The notes: a model not told the origin generated them from the letters alone. Positions 52,150-61,063 are shown, counted from the stretch's first letter. The stretch is 64,000 nt of DNA from Streptomyces coeruleorubidus (GCF_008705135.1 NZ_CP023694.1:8531001-8595000); one strand, 5' to 3'. Numbers and translations: made by a program.

Positions 52150-53590
52150 CCACGAGTTCCCCGGGCCGCTCATGGGCGGTCAGGGTGTGCAGCCGGGCCT
52201 GGTCGAGCGGCTCATGCACCTCGACGTACTCGCCGTGCGGCAGCCGCTTGATCACGCCGGTCTCCCGGCCGTGCAGCACCAGCTCCCGGTCGCGCGACTG
52301 GAGCCCCAGGCAGATCCGCCGGGTGATGAAGAAGACGACCGCCGGGACGACGAACATCGCGATCCGCACCGCCCAGGTCACCGTGTTGATCGACAGATGG
52401 AAGCGGGTCGCCACGATGTCGTTCCCGCCACCCGCCAGCAGCACCAGGTAGAGGCTGATCCAGGCCGCCCCGATCGCCGTGCGGACCGGGCGGTTGCGGG
52501 GCCGGTCCAGCAGATGGTGCTCGTGCCCGTCGCCGGTGAACCTGGCCTCCAGGAACGGGTACACCCCGATGAAGAGCAGCAGCAGCGGGAACACCACGAT
52601 CGGGATGAACACGCCCAGCACCAGCGTGTGGCCCCCCAGAGTGATCTCCCAGCCGGGCATGATCCGCACCAGCCCCTCGGCGAAGCCGAGGTACCAGTCG
52701 GGCTGGGCGCCCGTGGACACCTGGTCGGCGCGGTAGGGGCCGTACGACCACACCGGGTTGATCGTCGCCACCGCCGCCATCAGCGCGAGCACCCCGAACA
52801 CCAGGAAGAAGAAGCCGCCCGCCTTCGCGAGGTACACCGGCATGAAGGGCGCGCCCACGACATTGCGTTCGGTGCGCCCGGGGCCCGCGAACTGGGTGTG
52901 CTTGTGGTACACGACCAGCAGCAGGTGGGCCACGATCAGCGCCGCCATGATCCCGGGGATCAGCAGGACGTGCAGCGAGTAGAAGCGCGCCACGATGTCA
53001 TGGCCCGGGAACTCGCCGCCGAACAGGAACATTGCCAGGTACGTCCCCACGATCGGCACCGACAGCAGCGCGCCGTGCACGAACCTCAGGCCCGTGCCCG
53101 ACAGCAGGTCGTCCGGCAGCGAGTAGCCGAACAGGCCCTCGAACAGGCCGAGGAAGAGCAGCAGCCAGCCGAACAGCCAGTTGACCTCCCGCGGTTTGCG
53201 GAACGAGCCGGTGAAGAAGTGCCGCATCATGTGCGTCAGCATCCCGGCGACGAAGACCAGCGCCGCCCAGTGGTGGAGCTGCCGGATCAGCAGCCCGCCG
53301 CGCACGTCGAAGCTGATGTCCAGCGTCGAGGCGTAGGCCTCGGACATCCGCACGCCGTTCAGCGGTGTGTAACTCCCCTGGTACGTCACCTCGTTCATCG
53401 ACGGATGGAAGAACAGCGTCAGATACACACCGGTGAGGACCAGCACCACGAAGCTGTACAGGCAGATCTCGCCGAGCAGGAAGGACCAGTGGTCGGGGAA
53501 CACCTTGCGCAGGTACTTCCGGCCGAGCGTGTGGGTGCCGAGCCGGCCGTCGAACCAGTCGGCGAGACGCTCGCCCCGTCCGGCGCTCAC
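52109..53590 (-). CDS. Orphan cytochrome b (QcrB-like)
   Basis: 493 residues from GTG 53590 (RBS GGGAGG), overlapping the ECF41 stop (GTGA). It is a long actinobacterial cytochrome b with at least eight helices; heme ligands are likely His107/His120 and His207/His222 (LHHWAALVFVAGMLTHMMRHFF, YSLHVLLI..., IVAHLLLV). The Qo-site motif is PDWY (297-300), usual for this phylum. No Rieske (QcrA) or cytochrome c (QcrC) gene is nearby, unlike the main qcrCAB operon. It is probably an auxiliary quinol-oxidising or electron-relay subunit. Confidence 0.85.
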   Translation of the reverse strand: MSAGRGERLADWFDGRLGTHTLGRKYLRKVFPDHWSFLLGEICLYSFVVLVLTGVYLTLFFHPSMNEVTYQGSYTPLNGVRMSEAYASTLDISFDVRGGLLIRQLHHWAALVFVAGMLTHMMRHFFTGSFRKPREVNWLFGWLLLFLGLFEGLFGYSLPDDLLSGTGLRFVHGALLSVPIVGTYLAMFLFGGEFPGHDIVARFYSLHVLLIPGIMAALIVAHLLLVVYHKHTQFAGPGRTERNVVGAPFMPVYLAKAGGFFFLVFGVLALMAAVATINPVWSYGPYRADQVSTGAQPDWYLGFAEGLVRIMPGWEITLGGHTLVLGVFIPIVVFPLLLLFIGVYPFLEARFTGDGHEHHLLDRPRNRPVRTAIGAAWISLYLVLLAGGGNDIVATRFHLSINTVTWAVRIAMFVVPAVVFFITRRICLGLQSRDRELVLHGRETGVIKRLPHGEYVEVHEPLDQARLHTLTAHERPGELVVRSGRDRTPGRSG

Positions 53591-54519
53591 ACCGCCTCCC
53601 TGGGCAGGTGGGCGAGCTTGTCCGGGTTGGCCACGACGTAGATGCCCCGCACCCGGTCGCCCTCCGGGGTGAGGTCCAGCACCAGGACGGCGAACGGCGC
53701 GTCGCCGTCGAACAGCACCGCCGCGTCGTCGCCGTTGACCCGCCGGTAGCGGAACACCGGGTTGCTCGGGCCGCCCCGTCCGGACGTGAGCAGGCGGGCC
53801 ACCTTGTCCCGGCCGTGCACCGGGCGCAGGCTCGCCGGCTTGCGCTTGCCACCGGCGTCCGTCCACGCCGTGACGTCCGGCGCGAGGACCTCCATCAGCT
53901 CGGCGATGTCACCGCCGAGCGCCGCCCGCACGAACCGCTCGGTCGCCTCCCGCCGCACCCGCGGATGCGCCTCGTACCGCGGCCGCCGCGCGTTCACGTG
54001 CTCGCGGGCCCGGTGCGCCAACTGCCGTACGGCGGCGGGGGAGCGGTCGATGATCCCGGCTATCTCGGCGTGCGGGTAGCCGAACACCTCGCCCAGGACG
54101 AACACGGCCCGTTCCAGCGGGGTCAGCGACTCCAGGACCACCAGCATCGCCAGCGACACCGACTCCGAGCGCAGGGCCGGGCCGTCGGCGGTGTCGGCGC
54201 CCTCGTCGGCGACCAGCGGCTCGGGCAGCCAGGCGCCCACGTACGTCTCCTGCCTGCGGCTGATCACGGCCCGGCGCCGCAGCGCGTGGTTGACCGCCAC
54301 CCGGACCAGATAGGCCCGGGGATTGTCGACGCCGGCCAGGGGAGCGCCCCCGCCGCGGGCCGTCCAGGACAGCCATGTCTCCTGGAGGACGTCCTCGGTG
54401 TCGGCGACGCTGCCGAGCATGTTGTAGACGACGCCGAACAGCAGCTCGCGATGGTCCACGAACACCCCGGTCGCCTCGTCGAGCGGGGCTGCGGTGCCGG
54501 GGACGGGGATCTCGGTCAT
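53587..54519 (-). CDS. ECF41-type (SigJ-like) sigma factor with SnoaL-like extension
   Basis: 310 residues. Sigma-2 (VVYNMLGSVADTEDVLQETWL) and sigma-4 (LTPLERAVFVLGEVFGYPHAEIAGII) regions, then a C-terminal SnoaL-like domain with the two ECF41 landmarks in slightly altered form: DAGGK (221-225, usually DGGGK) and NPDKL (298-302). In ECF41 factors this extension, not an anti-sigma protein, controls activity. The common neighbour is a COE-type gene (carboxymuconolactone decarboxylase or oxidoreductase); here it is a cytochrome b, with overlapping stop/start codons. Confidence 0.9.
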   Translation of the reverse strand: MTEIPVPGTAAPLDEATGVFVDHRELLFGVVYNMLGSVADTEDVLQETWLSWTARGGGAPLAGVDNPRAYLVRVAVNHALRRRAVISRRQETYVGAWLPEPLVADEGADTADGPALRSESVSLAMLVVLESLTPLERAVFVLGEVFGYPHAEIAGIIDRSPAAVRQLAHRAREHVNARRPRYEAHPRVRREATERFVRAALGGDIAELMEVLAPDVTAWTDAGGKRKPASLRPVHGRDKVARLLTSGRGGPSNPVFRYRRVNGDDAAVLFDGDAPFAVLVLDLTPEGDRVRGIYVVANPDKLAHLPREAV

Positions 54520-54705
54520 GCGTGGTCCTCCCAGAAGACGCGGTCACTACTGCGAGCCGCCGGGGAGCCCGGAATGTGACATCGGGAGGTGTGATGTGAT
54601 GCAGATCTCAGCGGATGACCCGGGCGCGCCGCCTCCGGTACCGCGAAGTCTGCCCTCTGACCTGCTGGTATTTACGAGTCAGTACCCGAGCGGTACCGTG
54701 AGGAC

Positions 54706-54951
54706 ATGCCAGCTCTCAACGTGGAGTTCAGCGACCGCGAACTTGAGGACCTGCGGCAGATCGCCAAGGAGCGCGGTACGTCCATGAAGGCACTCGTGCG
54801 CGAGGCGGCCGCGGCCGACATAGCCCGCCACCGGGCCCTCCAGGAGGGCGCGGAGGCCTTCCGCAGGTTCTTCGCGACCCACGCCGACGAGTTCGCCGCG
54901 GCCTTCCCTGACGACGAACCGCCCAGCAAGGGCGAAGGGCGGGCCGCCTGA
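54706..54951 (+). CDS. RHH-like antitoxin
   Basis: 81 residues from ATG 54706, RBS GAGGA. LNVEFSDRELEDLRQIAKERGTSMKALVREAAAADIA (split region) gives a beta strand plus two helices of a ribbon-helix-helix protein; the acidic C-terminus would bind a toxin. It is 3 bases before the Fic/Doc-like gene. RHH antitoxins usually repress their own operon. Confidence 0.8.
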   Translation: MPALNVEFSDRELEDLRQIAKERGTSMKALVREAAAADIARHRALQEGAEAFRRFFATHADEFAAAFPDDEPPSKGEGRAA

Positions 54952-54954
54952 CCG

Positions 54955-55332
54955 ATGGCACCCGTCATCCATATCGACGTGCCCTGGCTGCTTCAGCGCC
55001 ACGAAGAGGTCCTGCCGGACCAGCCCACCGTCAACGACTTCTCCGCGCTGGTCGCCGCCGTCGCCCGGCACCGTGTCGACCCGCCGCGCCTCGGGGTGAA
55101 CTCCGACGCGGCCTGGCGGGCCGCCGCGCTGCTGCACACCATCACCGTGCTCCGCCCGCTGCCCTCGGCCAACGCCCGCTTCGCGTGCGCGACGGCCGTG
55201 GCCTACATGTTCGTCAGCGGCGTCGGCATCGACCCGCCCTACGGTGCCCTCGTCGACCTCGCCCGCGACCTGATGTCCGGCACCACCGACGTCTACGGCG
55301 CGGCCGACCGGCTGCGGTCCTGGCAGATCTGA
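54955..55332 (+). CDS. Doc/Fic-like protein lacking the catalytic His
   Basis: 125 residues. The Fic/Doc helical core is recognisable (AAWRAAALLHTITVL... then AVAYMFVSG, GALVDLARDLMSGT). The active-site loop, HPFxDANKR in Doc, here reads RPLPSANAR (67-75): Arg for the key His, Leu for Phe, Ser for Asp. I recall similar Streptomyces proteins with the same change, so it is a subfamily rather than one mutation. It might be an inactive or altered toxin paired with the RHH antitoxin. Confidence 0.75.
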   Translation: MAPVIHIDVPWLLQRHEEVLPDQPTVNDFSALVAAVARHRVDPPRLGVNSDAAWRAAALLHTITVLRPLPSANARFACATAVAYMFVSGVGIDPPYGALVDLARDLMSGTTDVYGAADRLRSWQI

Positions 55333-55403
55333 AAAGGTCGAAAACCGGTGCGACCGGCGCGCATGTGTTCCCGTCTCTGACTTTCTGTCAATGGGCTTGA
55401 TGT

Positions 55404-55424
55404 TGCACGGGCGCCTTGTTGGCC
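55404..55424 (+). promoter_or_regulatory. Upstream motif shared with the other lectin gene
   Basis: TGCACGGGCGCCTTGTTGGC resembles TGCAAAGGTGTGCCTTGTCGG at 39613 (two-base gap), before the paralogous gene. See finding on shared leaders. Confidence 0.4.
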
Positions 55425-55623
55425 GTGTGGGGGTTGTGCAAGAGTGAAACAGACGTGCGGGGGGAATGGCCGAGTGTCGCACGCGTTTTGCAGACCGGGT
55501 CCGATTCGCCGTCGGTGAATTCGCACCTCCCGCGCCGCGCCAAAAGAGGTACGCACCCACCGGGCTCCTTTTTCGGCGGCAGGACTTCTGTGTGTCACAT
55601 GCGCGTGGGAAGGAACCATCTCA

Positions 55624-57276
55624 GTGCCCACCCCCCACCCCCCTCGTCCTCCGTATCCCCCGCCCGGCGGGGATGCCGGGGAATCCGATGAATCTCTCGC
55701 CGCCCCCCTGAGAGGCAGCCCGGAGGGCGGGGTCGCCGCCCATTCCGTCGCGCTGCTGATGGCGCGGCACTGGCAGCCGGTGCACCAGTACGCGGTCATC
55801 TGTCTCGCCTCGTCGGCGCAGGTCGCCGAGATGGTCACGGGGACCGCCTTCCACCGGACCCTCAACCGCCTCGCCTTCGGTGAGTCGGCCGTCGCGCTGC
55901 GCCCGGCGCTTCTGGCGACCGTGCGCGACACGGTCCGGGAGTGGTCCGGCGACGATCGAATATCCGCCGTACTGCCGGCCTTGCAGAAACCGGCCGGAGG
56001 GCGCGGGCTGCGCGCGGCGACGTCCATGACGCCCGAAAATCGCGCCCTCGCGGAGCGGGCATTTCAGGCACTTCCCGCAGCCGCACGCTGTTTGCTCTGG
56101 CACGTCGAGGTCGAGGCCGATCCTTTAAGCGTCCCGGCCGGCCTCCTGGGCATGGATACCGACATCGCGTCGGCCGCACTCGAACAAGCGCGTGCCGCAT
56201 TCCGTGAGGGTTGTGTACATGCCCATAGCGAACTCGCGCCGACCCAGGATTGCCGCTTCTACAACCGCCTCCTCGACGTCCCGATCCGCCGGGGCGGCGC
56301 ACTGCTGCCCGACGTCCAGGAACATCTGGCGCAGTGCCGCTACTGCCGGAACGCGGCCGAACAACTGAGCCATTTCGAGGGCGGGCTGGGCCCGCTGATC
56401 GCCGAAGCGGTACTCGGCTGGGGAGCCCGCCGCTACCTCGACTCGCGCCCGGGCCGGTCCTCGCACGGCACGCGGGGCAAGCGTACGGGCCGGCGCGGCG
56501 GAGGACGGGGCGACGGGCGGCCCGAGGGCGGACGCCACCGCCTGCTGTCCCGGATCCCCATGCAGGTCCGCCGGGTCCCGGGCGCGCGCATCCCGGACGC
56601 GATGCGCTCCTCACGGGCGCTGCTCTCGGGCGTCGGCGCGGTGTCGGCCGGGGTGCTGGCGACCGTGCTCATCATCAACGTGTCGTCCTACGACGGCGGC
56701 CAGGCCGACCCGGCCGGCTCCAGCAGCGCCGCCGGCGGCACCGGCGCCGAGTCCGTGACGCCGCCCGACACGGCCAGGCTTCCCACGGGGGCACCGGGCG
56801 TGACGCGGCTGCGCAACGCCGGCGCCGGCCTGTGCCTCGACGTCCGGGACCTGCCGAAGGAGGGCTCGGGGACGAAGCTGGCGGAGTGCTCGACGGCGTG
56901 GACCCAGCAGTGGACGTTGGAGACCGACGGGCTGCTGCGCAGCGTCGCCGATCCCGGCCTGTGCCTGGACTCGCACAAGGACGCCGGCGTCGTCGTCCTC
57001 GGCACCTGCGCCGAGGAGGACGCCGAGCGGGGCGAGGACGTGCGCTACGACCTCACCGTGCAAGGGGAGTTGCTGCCCCGCTGGGACGAACAGCTCGCCC
57101 TCGCCTCCACCAACGACGACCCCGGCGCCGACGTCGTCGTCAAGGTCCGCGACCGCTCCGACGAGCAGCGCTGGCAGGCCGAGCCCGTGCCGACGACGGC
57201 GGGCTCCCTGTCGATCGAGGAGCAGGAGGGCCCGACGTCCCGGCAGGTCACCCTGCCCCGCGGGGGGACGGCGTGA
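55624..57276 (+). CDS. Paralogue: ECF-sigma-like region, ZAS-type zinc motif, TM helix, ricin-like lectin; TTA codon
   Basis: 550 residues from GTG 55624 (AAGGAA upstream). Same order as 39733-41805: sigma-4-like FQALPAAARCLLWHVEVEAD near 148-167, zinc motif HLAQCRYC (His234, Cys238, Cys241), membrane helix (333-352), ricin-type lectin (about 385-520: AGLCLDVRD, QQWTLETDGLL, GLCLDSHKD). It lacks the Tyr-Gly tail. Residue Leu168 is encoded by TTA (56125-56127), so bldA can control it. The lectin part would be outside the cell, the sigma-like part inside. Confidence 0.78.
   Translation: MPTPHPPRPPYPPPGGDAGESDESLAAPLRGSPEGGVAAHSVALLMARHWQPVHQYAVICLASSAQVAEMVTGTAFHRTLNRLAFGESAVALRPALLATVRDTVREWSGDDRISAVLPALQKPAGGRGLRAATSMTPENRALAERAFQALPAAARCLLWHVEVEADPLSVPAGLLGMDTDIASAALEQARAAFREGCVHAHSELAPTQDCRFYNRLLDVPIRRGGALLPDVQEHLAQCRYCRNAAEQLSHFEGGLGPLIAEAVLGWGARRYLDSRPGRSSHGTRGKRTGRRGGGRGDGRPEGGRHRLLSRIPMQVRRVPGARIPDAMRSSRALLSGVGAVSAGVLATVLIINVSSYDGGQADPAGSSSAAGGTGAESVTPPDTARLPTGAPGVTRLRNAGAGLCLDVRDLPKEGSGTKLAECSTAWTQQWTLETDGLLRSVADPGLCLDSHKDAGVVVLGTCAEEDAERGEDVRYDLTVQGELLPRWDEQLALASTNDDPGADVVVKVRDRSDEQRWQAEPVPTTAGSLSIEEQEGPTSRQVTLPRGGTA
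56125..56127 (+). promoter_or_regulatory. In-frame TTA (bldA) codon in lectin gene 2
   Basis: Reading GAT CCT TTA AGC GTC; 167 codons after the GTG at 55624. The homologous codon in the 39733 gene is CTC. Confidence 0.85.
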
Positions 57277-57334
57277 GCACAGGCCCCGGGGCCTGAGCGG
57301 GGCTGCGCGGCGCACGTGTCGCGCAGCCCGCCTG

Positions 57335-58513
57335 TCAGGCCGGTTCCTCGACGAGGTCGGCCGGACCGATCGTGCCAGGCGTGGCGTGGCCCGACAGGGC
57401 GAGGGTGAGGTCGAGTTCGGCCAGCAGGCAGCGGATGACGTGCTCGACGCCCGGCCGGCCGTCCAGGCCGAGACCGTAGACGTACGGGCGGCCGACGAGG
57501 ACGGCGCGGGCGCCGAGGGCGAGTGCCTTGAAGATGTCGTCGCCGGTGCGGATGCCGCTGTCGAAGAGGACGGTGAGCCGGTCGCCCACGGCCTGGGCCA
57601 CGCGGGGCAGCGCGTCGGCCGCCGCGACGGACCCGGCCACCTGGCGCCCGCCGTGGTTGGAGACGACGACACCGTCCATGCCCGCTTCGGCGGCCTGCCG
57701 GGCGTCGTCCGGGTGCAGCACGCCCTTGAGGACGATCGGGCCGTCCCAGTTCTCCCGCAGGAACGCCAGGTCCGGCCAGCTCTTCGCCGGGTCGGCGAAC
57801 ATCCCCACGAAGTGCATCACGGCCGCGTTCGGATCCTCGTGCACCGGCTTGGCCAGACCCGCCTGGAAGGCCGGGTCCGAGAAGTAGTTGGCCGTGCCGA
57901 CGCCGTGCAGGAACGGCAGATACGCCTGGTCGAGATCGCGCGGCCGCCACGCCAGCAGCGGCGTGTCCAGGGTGACCACGAGCACGCTGAACCCGGCCGC
58001 CTTGGCTCGGTTCAGGAAGCTGCGGGCCACCTCGGGGTCCCTGGGCCAGTACAGCTGGAACCACCGCTCGGCGTCGCCCATCGCCTCGGAGACCTGCTCC
58101 ATGGGCGTGCTCGACGCGGACGACAGGACGAAGGGCACGCCCTGCGCGGCGGCGGCCCGGGCCGCGGCGGACTCGGCGTCCGGGTGCATGATCGACAGCA
58201 CCCCGACCGGGGCCAGCGCCAGCGGGGCCGGCAGGGCCCGGCCCAGCACCTCCACCGACAGGTCCCGTTCGTGCACGTCCCGCAGCATGCGCGGCACGAT
58301 CCGACGACGCTCCAGGGCCGCCCGGTTGGCGCGGCTCGTGCTGCCGTTGCCCGCGCTGCCCGCCACATAGCCGACCGGGCCGGGCCCGAGCCGCTGCTCG
58401 GTCAGCTCCTCCAGCCGGGTCAGATCGGTGGGCAGCCGGGGTACGGCACCCGTCATCCCGTTCAGGTAGATCTCGTACTGGAAGTCCGCCCAGTGTCTGC
58501 CCACCGTACGCAA
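57335..58513 (-). CDS. FMN-dependent alpha-hydroxy-acid oxidase/lactate 2-monooxygenase-like
   Basis: 392 residues. TIM-barrel with the signature SNHGGRQ, plus VLKGVLHPDDA and FDSGIRTGDDIFKALALGA (flavin phosphate loop). Insert length and the AGSAGNGSTSRANRAAL start fit the lactate monooxygenase / glycolate oxidase group. It uses FMN and O2 to turn 2-hydroxy acids into keto acids or shorter acids. Start at TTG 58513 or GTG 58504 is uncertain. Not clearly linked to the operon upstream. Confidence 0.88.
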   Translation of the reverse strand: MRTVGRHWADFQYEIYLNGMTGAVPRLPTDLTRLEELTEQRLGPGPVGYVAGSAGNGSTSRANRAALERRRIVPRMLRDVHERDLSVEVLGRALPAPLALAPVGVLSIMHPDAESAAARAAAAQGVPFVLSSASSTPMEQVSEAMGDAERWFQLYWPRDPEVARSFLNRAKAAGFSVLVVTLDTPLLAWRPRDLDQAYLPFLHGVGTANYFSDPAFQAGLAKPVHEDPNAAVMHFVGMFADPAKSWPDLAFLRENWDGPIVLKGVLHPDDARQAAEAGMDGVVVSNHGGRQVAGSVAAADALPRVAQAVGDRLTVLFDSGIRTGDDIFKALALGARAVLVGRPYVYGLGLDGRPGVEHVIRCLLAELDLTLALSGHATPGTIGPADLVEEPA

Positions 58514-58584
58514 CCGCCTCTCGTCGTCTCCTCGTCGAGACCGTGCCCGACGGCCGACGATACCGAGGGGTGTGCGACGGCGGA

Positions 58585-59277
58585 TCAGGGGCGGCCCCCC
58601 GCCGCGTCCAGGAGGCGAGCGAGTGCGTGCGGCTGCGAGAACATCGGCCAGTGGCCGGTGTCCAGCTCCACGAGCTCCCAGCTGTCACTCTTGAGGAGCT
58701 CGGCCACCGCCGGCATCGGCTCGTCCCCGTCGAGGAGGCACTTCACATACGTCGCCGGAAGGTCGCCCAAGGGGCCTGCCGGCACGGCCGGTTCGGTGAG
58801 TGTGGCACCCGGATGCGGGGAACCGCCGACGATCCGGGCGATCTGCTCGTCCGTCAGTCCCTGCCCCGCGTACTCCGGCGCGCCGAGCGGCGGCCAGAAC
58901 CCGTCGTGCTCGGCGATCGCCTGCCGCACGGCGTCGCTCGGCCAGCCCGACAGGAACGACTCCCCGTCCACCGGCACGTTCGCGTCGACGAACACCACGC
59001 GCCGCAGCCGCTCCCCGATCCGCTGGGCGGCCTGCCCGACGGGTATGCCCGCGTAGCTGTGCCCCACGAGGACGACGTCGCGCAGGCCGAGGCGCTCCAC
59101 CTCGTCGACGATGTCCCGCACGTGCGTCTGCTGCCCGGCCGGTACACCCTGCTTCTCGGCGAGGCCCGAGAGCGTCAGCGGATGGACGTCATGCCCGGCG
59201 CCGCGCAGCTCCGCGGCCACCTCGTCCCACGCCCACGCCCCGAGCCACGTCCCCGCCACCAATACGAAGTCGGTCAT
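58585..59277 (-). CDS. Alpha/beta hydrolase (MenH/esterase EstC-like)
   Basis: 230 residues from ATG 59277, overlapping the permease stop by 4 bases. Start pattern FVLVAGTWLGAWAWDEV, elbow LVGHSYAG and His in DTGHWPM: the plant-type methylesterase (salicylate-binding protein-like) fold. It may act on a compound imported by the coupled permease. The substrate is unknown. Confidence 0.88.
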   Translation of the reverse strand: MTDFVLVAGTWLGAWAWDEVAAELRGAGHDVHPLTLSGLAEKQGVPAGQQTHVRDIVDEVERLGLRDVVLVGHSYAGIPVGQAAQRIGERLRRVVFVDANVPVDGESFLSGWPSDAVRQAIAEHDGFWPPLGAPEYAGQGLTDEQIARIVGGSPHPGATLTEPAVPAGPLGDLPATYVKCLLDGDEPMPAVAELLKSDSWELVELDTGHWPMFSQPHALARLLDAAGGRP

Positions 59278-60884
59278 GCCGGCAACGTAGCCGAGGGGTC
59301 CGACAACGCCCCCTGCGCGCCGGGCCCGGTGATCGGCGGCACCGGCACCTCGAGGGTCCGGGCCAGCCGCGCGCCCTCGGGCCCGTACACCGCCCGGGGT
59401 TCGGGGAACAGCCGCAGCAGCGTCAGGAACAGCACCGCCGCCACCACCAGCGACACGGGCAGACCGATGTCGACCCCGTTCGCGAGGTCGCCGAGCGGCC
59501 CGACGAACTGCCCGGGCAGGTTGGTGAAGAGCACGCCGGTCAGCGCCGAGACCCACCAGGCGGTCATGCCCCGCCAGTTCCACCCGTGCGCGAACCAGTA
59601 ACGGCCGCCGCGCTGACGGCGGTTGAAGACCTGGAGCGCCTCCGGGTCGTACCAGCCGCGCCGCGTCCAGTAGCCCAGCATCATCACGACCATCCACGGA
59701 GTGGTGCAGGTGATGATCACCGTGGCGAAGGTCGAGATGGACCGGACGAGGTCCAGCCCGAACCGGCCGGCGAAGACGAACCCGATCGACAGCGCGCCGA
59801 CCAGTAGCGTCGCCTGCACCCGTGACAGCCTCGGGAACACCGACGAGAAGTCGAGCCCGGTCCCGTAGAGCGCCGTCGTGCCCGTCGCCATGCCGCCGAT
59901 CAGCGCGAGCAGGCACACCGGCAGGAAGAACCAGCCCGGCGAGATCGCGAGCAGCCCGCCCACGAAGTCGGGGGCCGCCGGATCGACGTACTCCGGCGCC
60001 TTGCTCGCGATGACGCTCGCGGTCGTCAGACCGAACAGGAACGGCAGCAGTGTCGCGATCTGCGACAGGAACGCGGCCCCGACCACCTTCCGGCGCGGGG
60101 TGCTCGCCGGGATGTAGCGCGACCAGTCGCCGAGGAACGCCCCGAACGACACCGGGTTCGACAGCACGATCAGGGCCGCCCCGATGAACGACGGCCAGAA
60201 CAGGGCCGTCGTCGCCGCGTCCGCCGAGTCGGTGAAGGCGCCCGCGTACGAGGGGTCGAAGTCGCCCGCGAACGCCACGGCGCCGAGCAGGAACAGCGCG
60301 CTCGCCGAGGTCACCGCGATCTTGTTGACGAACAGCATGAACCGGAAGCCGTAGACGCACACCGCGAGGACCAGCACCGCGAACAGCGCGTACGCGACGG
60401 CGTAGGACAGGTCGCCCCGGTCGAGGCCGAAGAGCCGGTGGGCGCCGCCGACCAGGGCGTCGCCGGAGCTCCACACCGAGAGGGAGAAGAAGGCCACGGC
60501 CGTCAGCAAGGACAGGAAGGAGCCGACCACGCGGCCGTGCACACCCAGGTGCGCCGAGGACGACACGGCGTTGTTGGTGCCGTTGGCCGGGCCGAACAGC
60601 GCCATCGGGCACAGGATCAGCGCGCCCGCGACGACCCCCAGGAGCGTGGCCGTGAGGCCCTGCCAGAAGGAGAGGCCGAACAGGATCGGGAAGGCGCCGA
60701 GGACGCAGGTGGAGAAGGTGTTGGCACCGCCGAAGGCGAGCCGGAACAGGTCCAGCGGGGTGGCGGTGCGCTCGGTGTCGGGGATGCGCTCGACACCGTG
60801 GGCCTCGACCTCCGTCAGGGACGGGGGAGGCGCGGCGGGGGAGGGGAGGTCGGCGCCCGGGGGATGTTCGGCCGGCGAGGACAA
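59274..60884 (-). CDS. NCS1-family nucleobase/cofactor permease
   Basis: 536 residues from TTG 60884 (RBS GGAG), 12 helices. Family marks: LFGPANGTNNAVSSSAHLGVHGR, FVNKIAV, SNPVSFGAFLGDWSRYIP, and YWTRRGWYD. NCS1 proteins import cytosine, purines, allantoin or vitamin B6/thiamine precursors with H+ or Na+. The C-terminal extension differs from CodB. Coupled to the hydrolase downstream (4-base overlap). Confidence 0.9.
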   Translation of the reverse strand: MSSPAEHPPGADLPSPAAPPPSLTEVEAHGVERIPDTERTATPLDLFRLAFGGANTFSTCVLGAFPILFGLSFWQGLTATLLGVVAGALILCPMALFGPANGTNNAVSSSAHLGVHGRVVGSFLSLLTAVAFFSLSVWSSGDALVGGAHRLFGLDRGDLSYAVAYALFAVLVLAVCVYGFRFMLFVNKIAVTSASALFLLGAVAFAGDFDPSYAGAFTDSADAATTALFWPSFIGAALIVLSNPVSFGAFLGDWSRYIPASTPRRKVVGAAFLSQIATLLPFLFGLTTASVIASKAPEYVDPAAPDFVGGLLAISPGWFFLPVCLLALIGGMATGTTALYGTGLDFSSVFPRLSRVQATLLVGALSIGFVFAGRFGLDLVRSISTFATVIITCTTPWMVVMMLGYWTRRGWYDPEALQVFNRRQRGGRYWFAHGWNWRGMTAWWVSALTGVLFTNLPGQFVGPLGDLANGVDIGLPVSLVVAAVLFLTLLRLFPEPRAVYGPEGARLARTLEVPVPPITGPGAQGALSDPSATLPA

Positions 60885-61063
60885 GAGGGCTCCAGCGGGG
60901 ACGGGGCGGTGGAGCGCGGGGTGGCGCGGCGGCGTCGCGGACGGCCGCTCGCCGGCGCCTGGGTGTGCGGCGGCGTGCGGAGCCCGTCCTCTGGGGTGCT
61001 GCCGACGGTAGGGCGCCGCAGGCGGACGACACCAGAGGACGGTTCATCCATTCTCTGCGCTGT

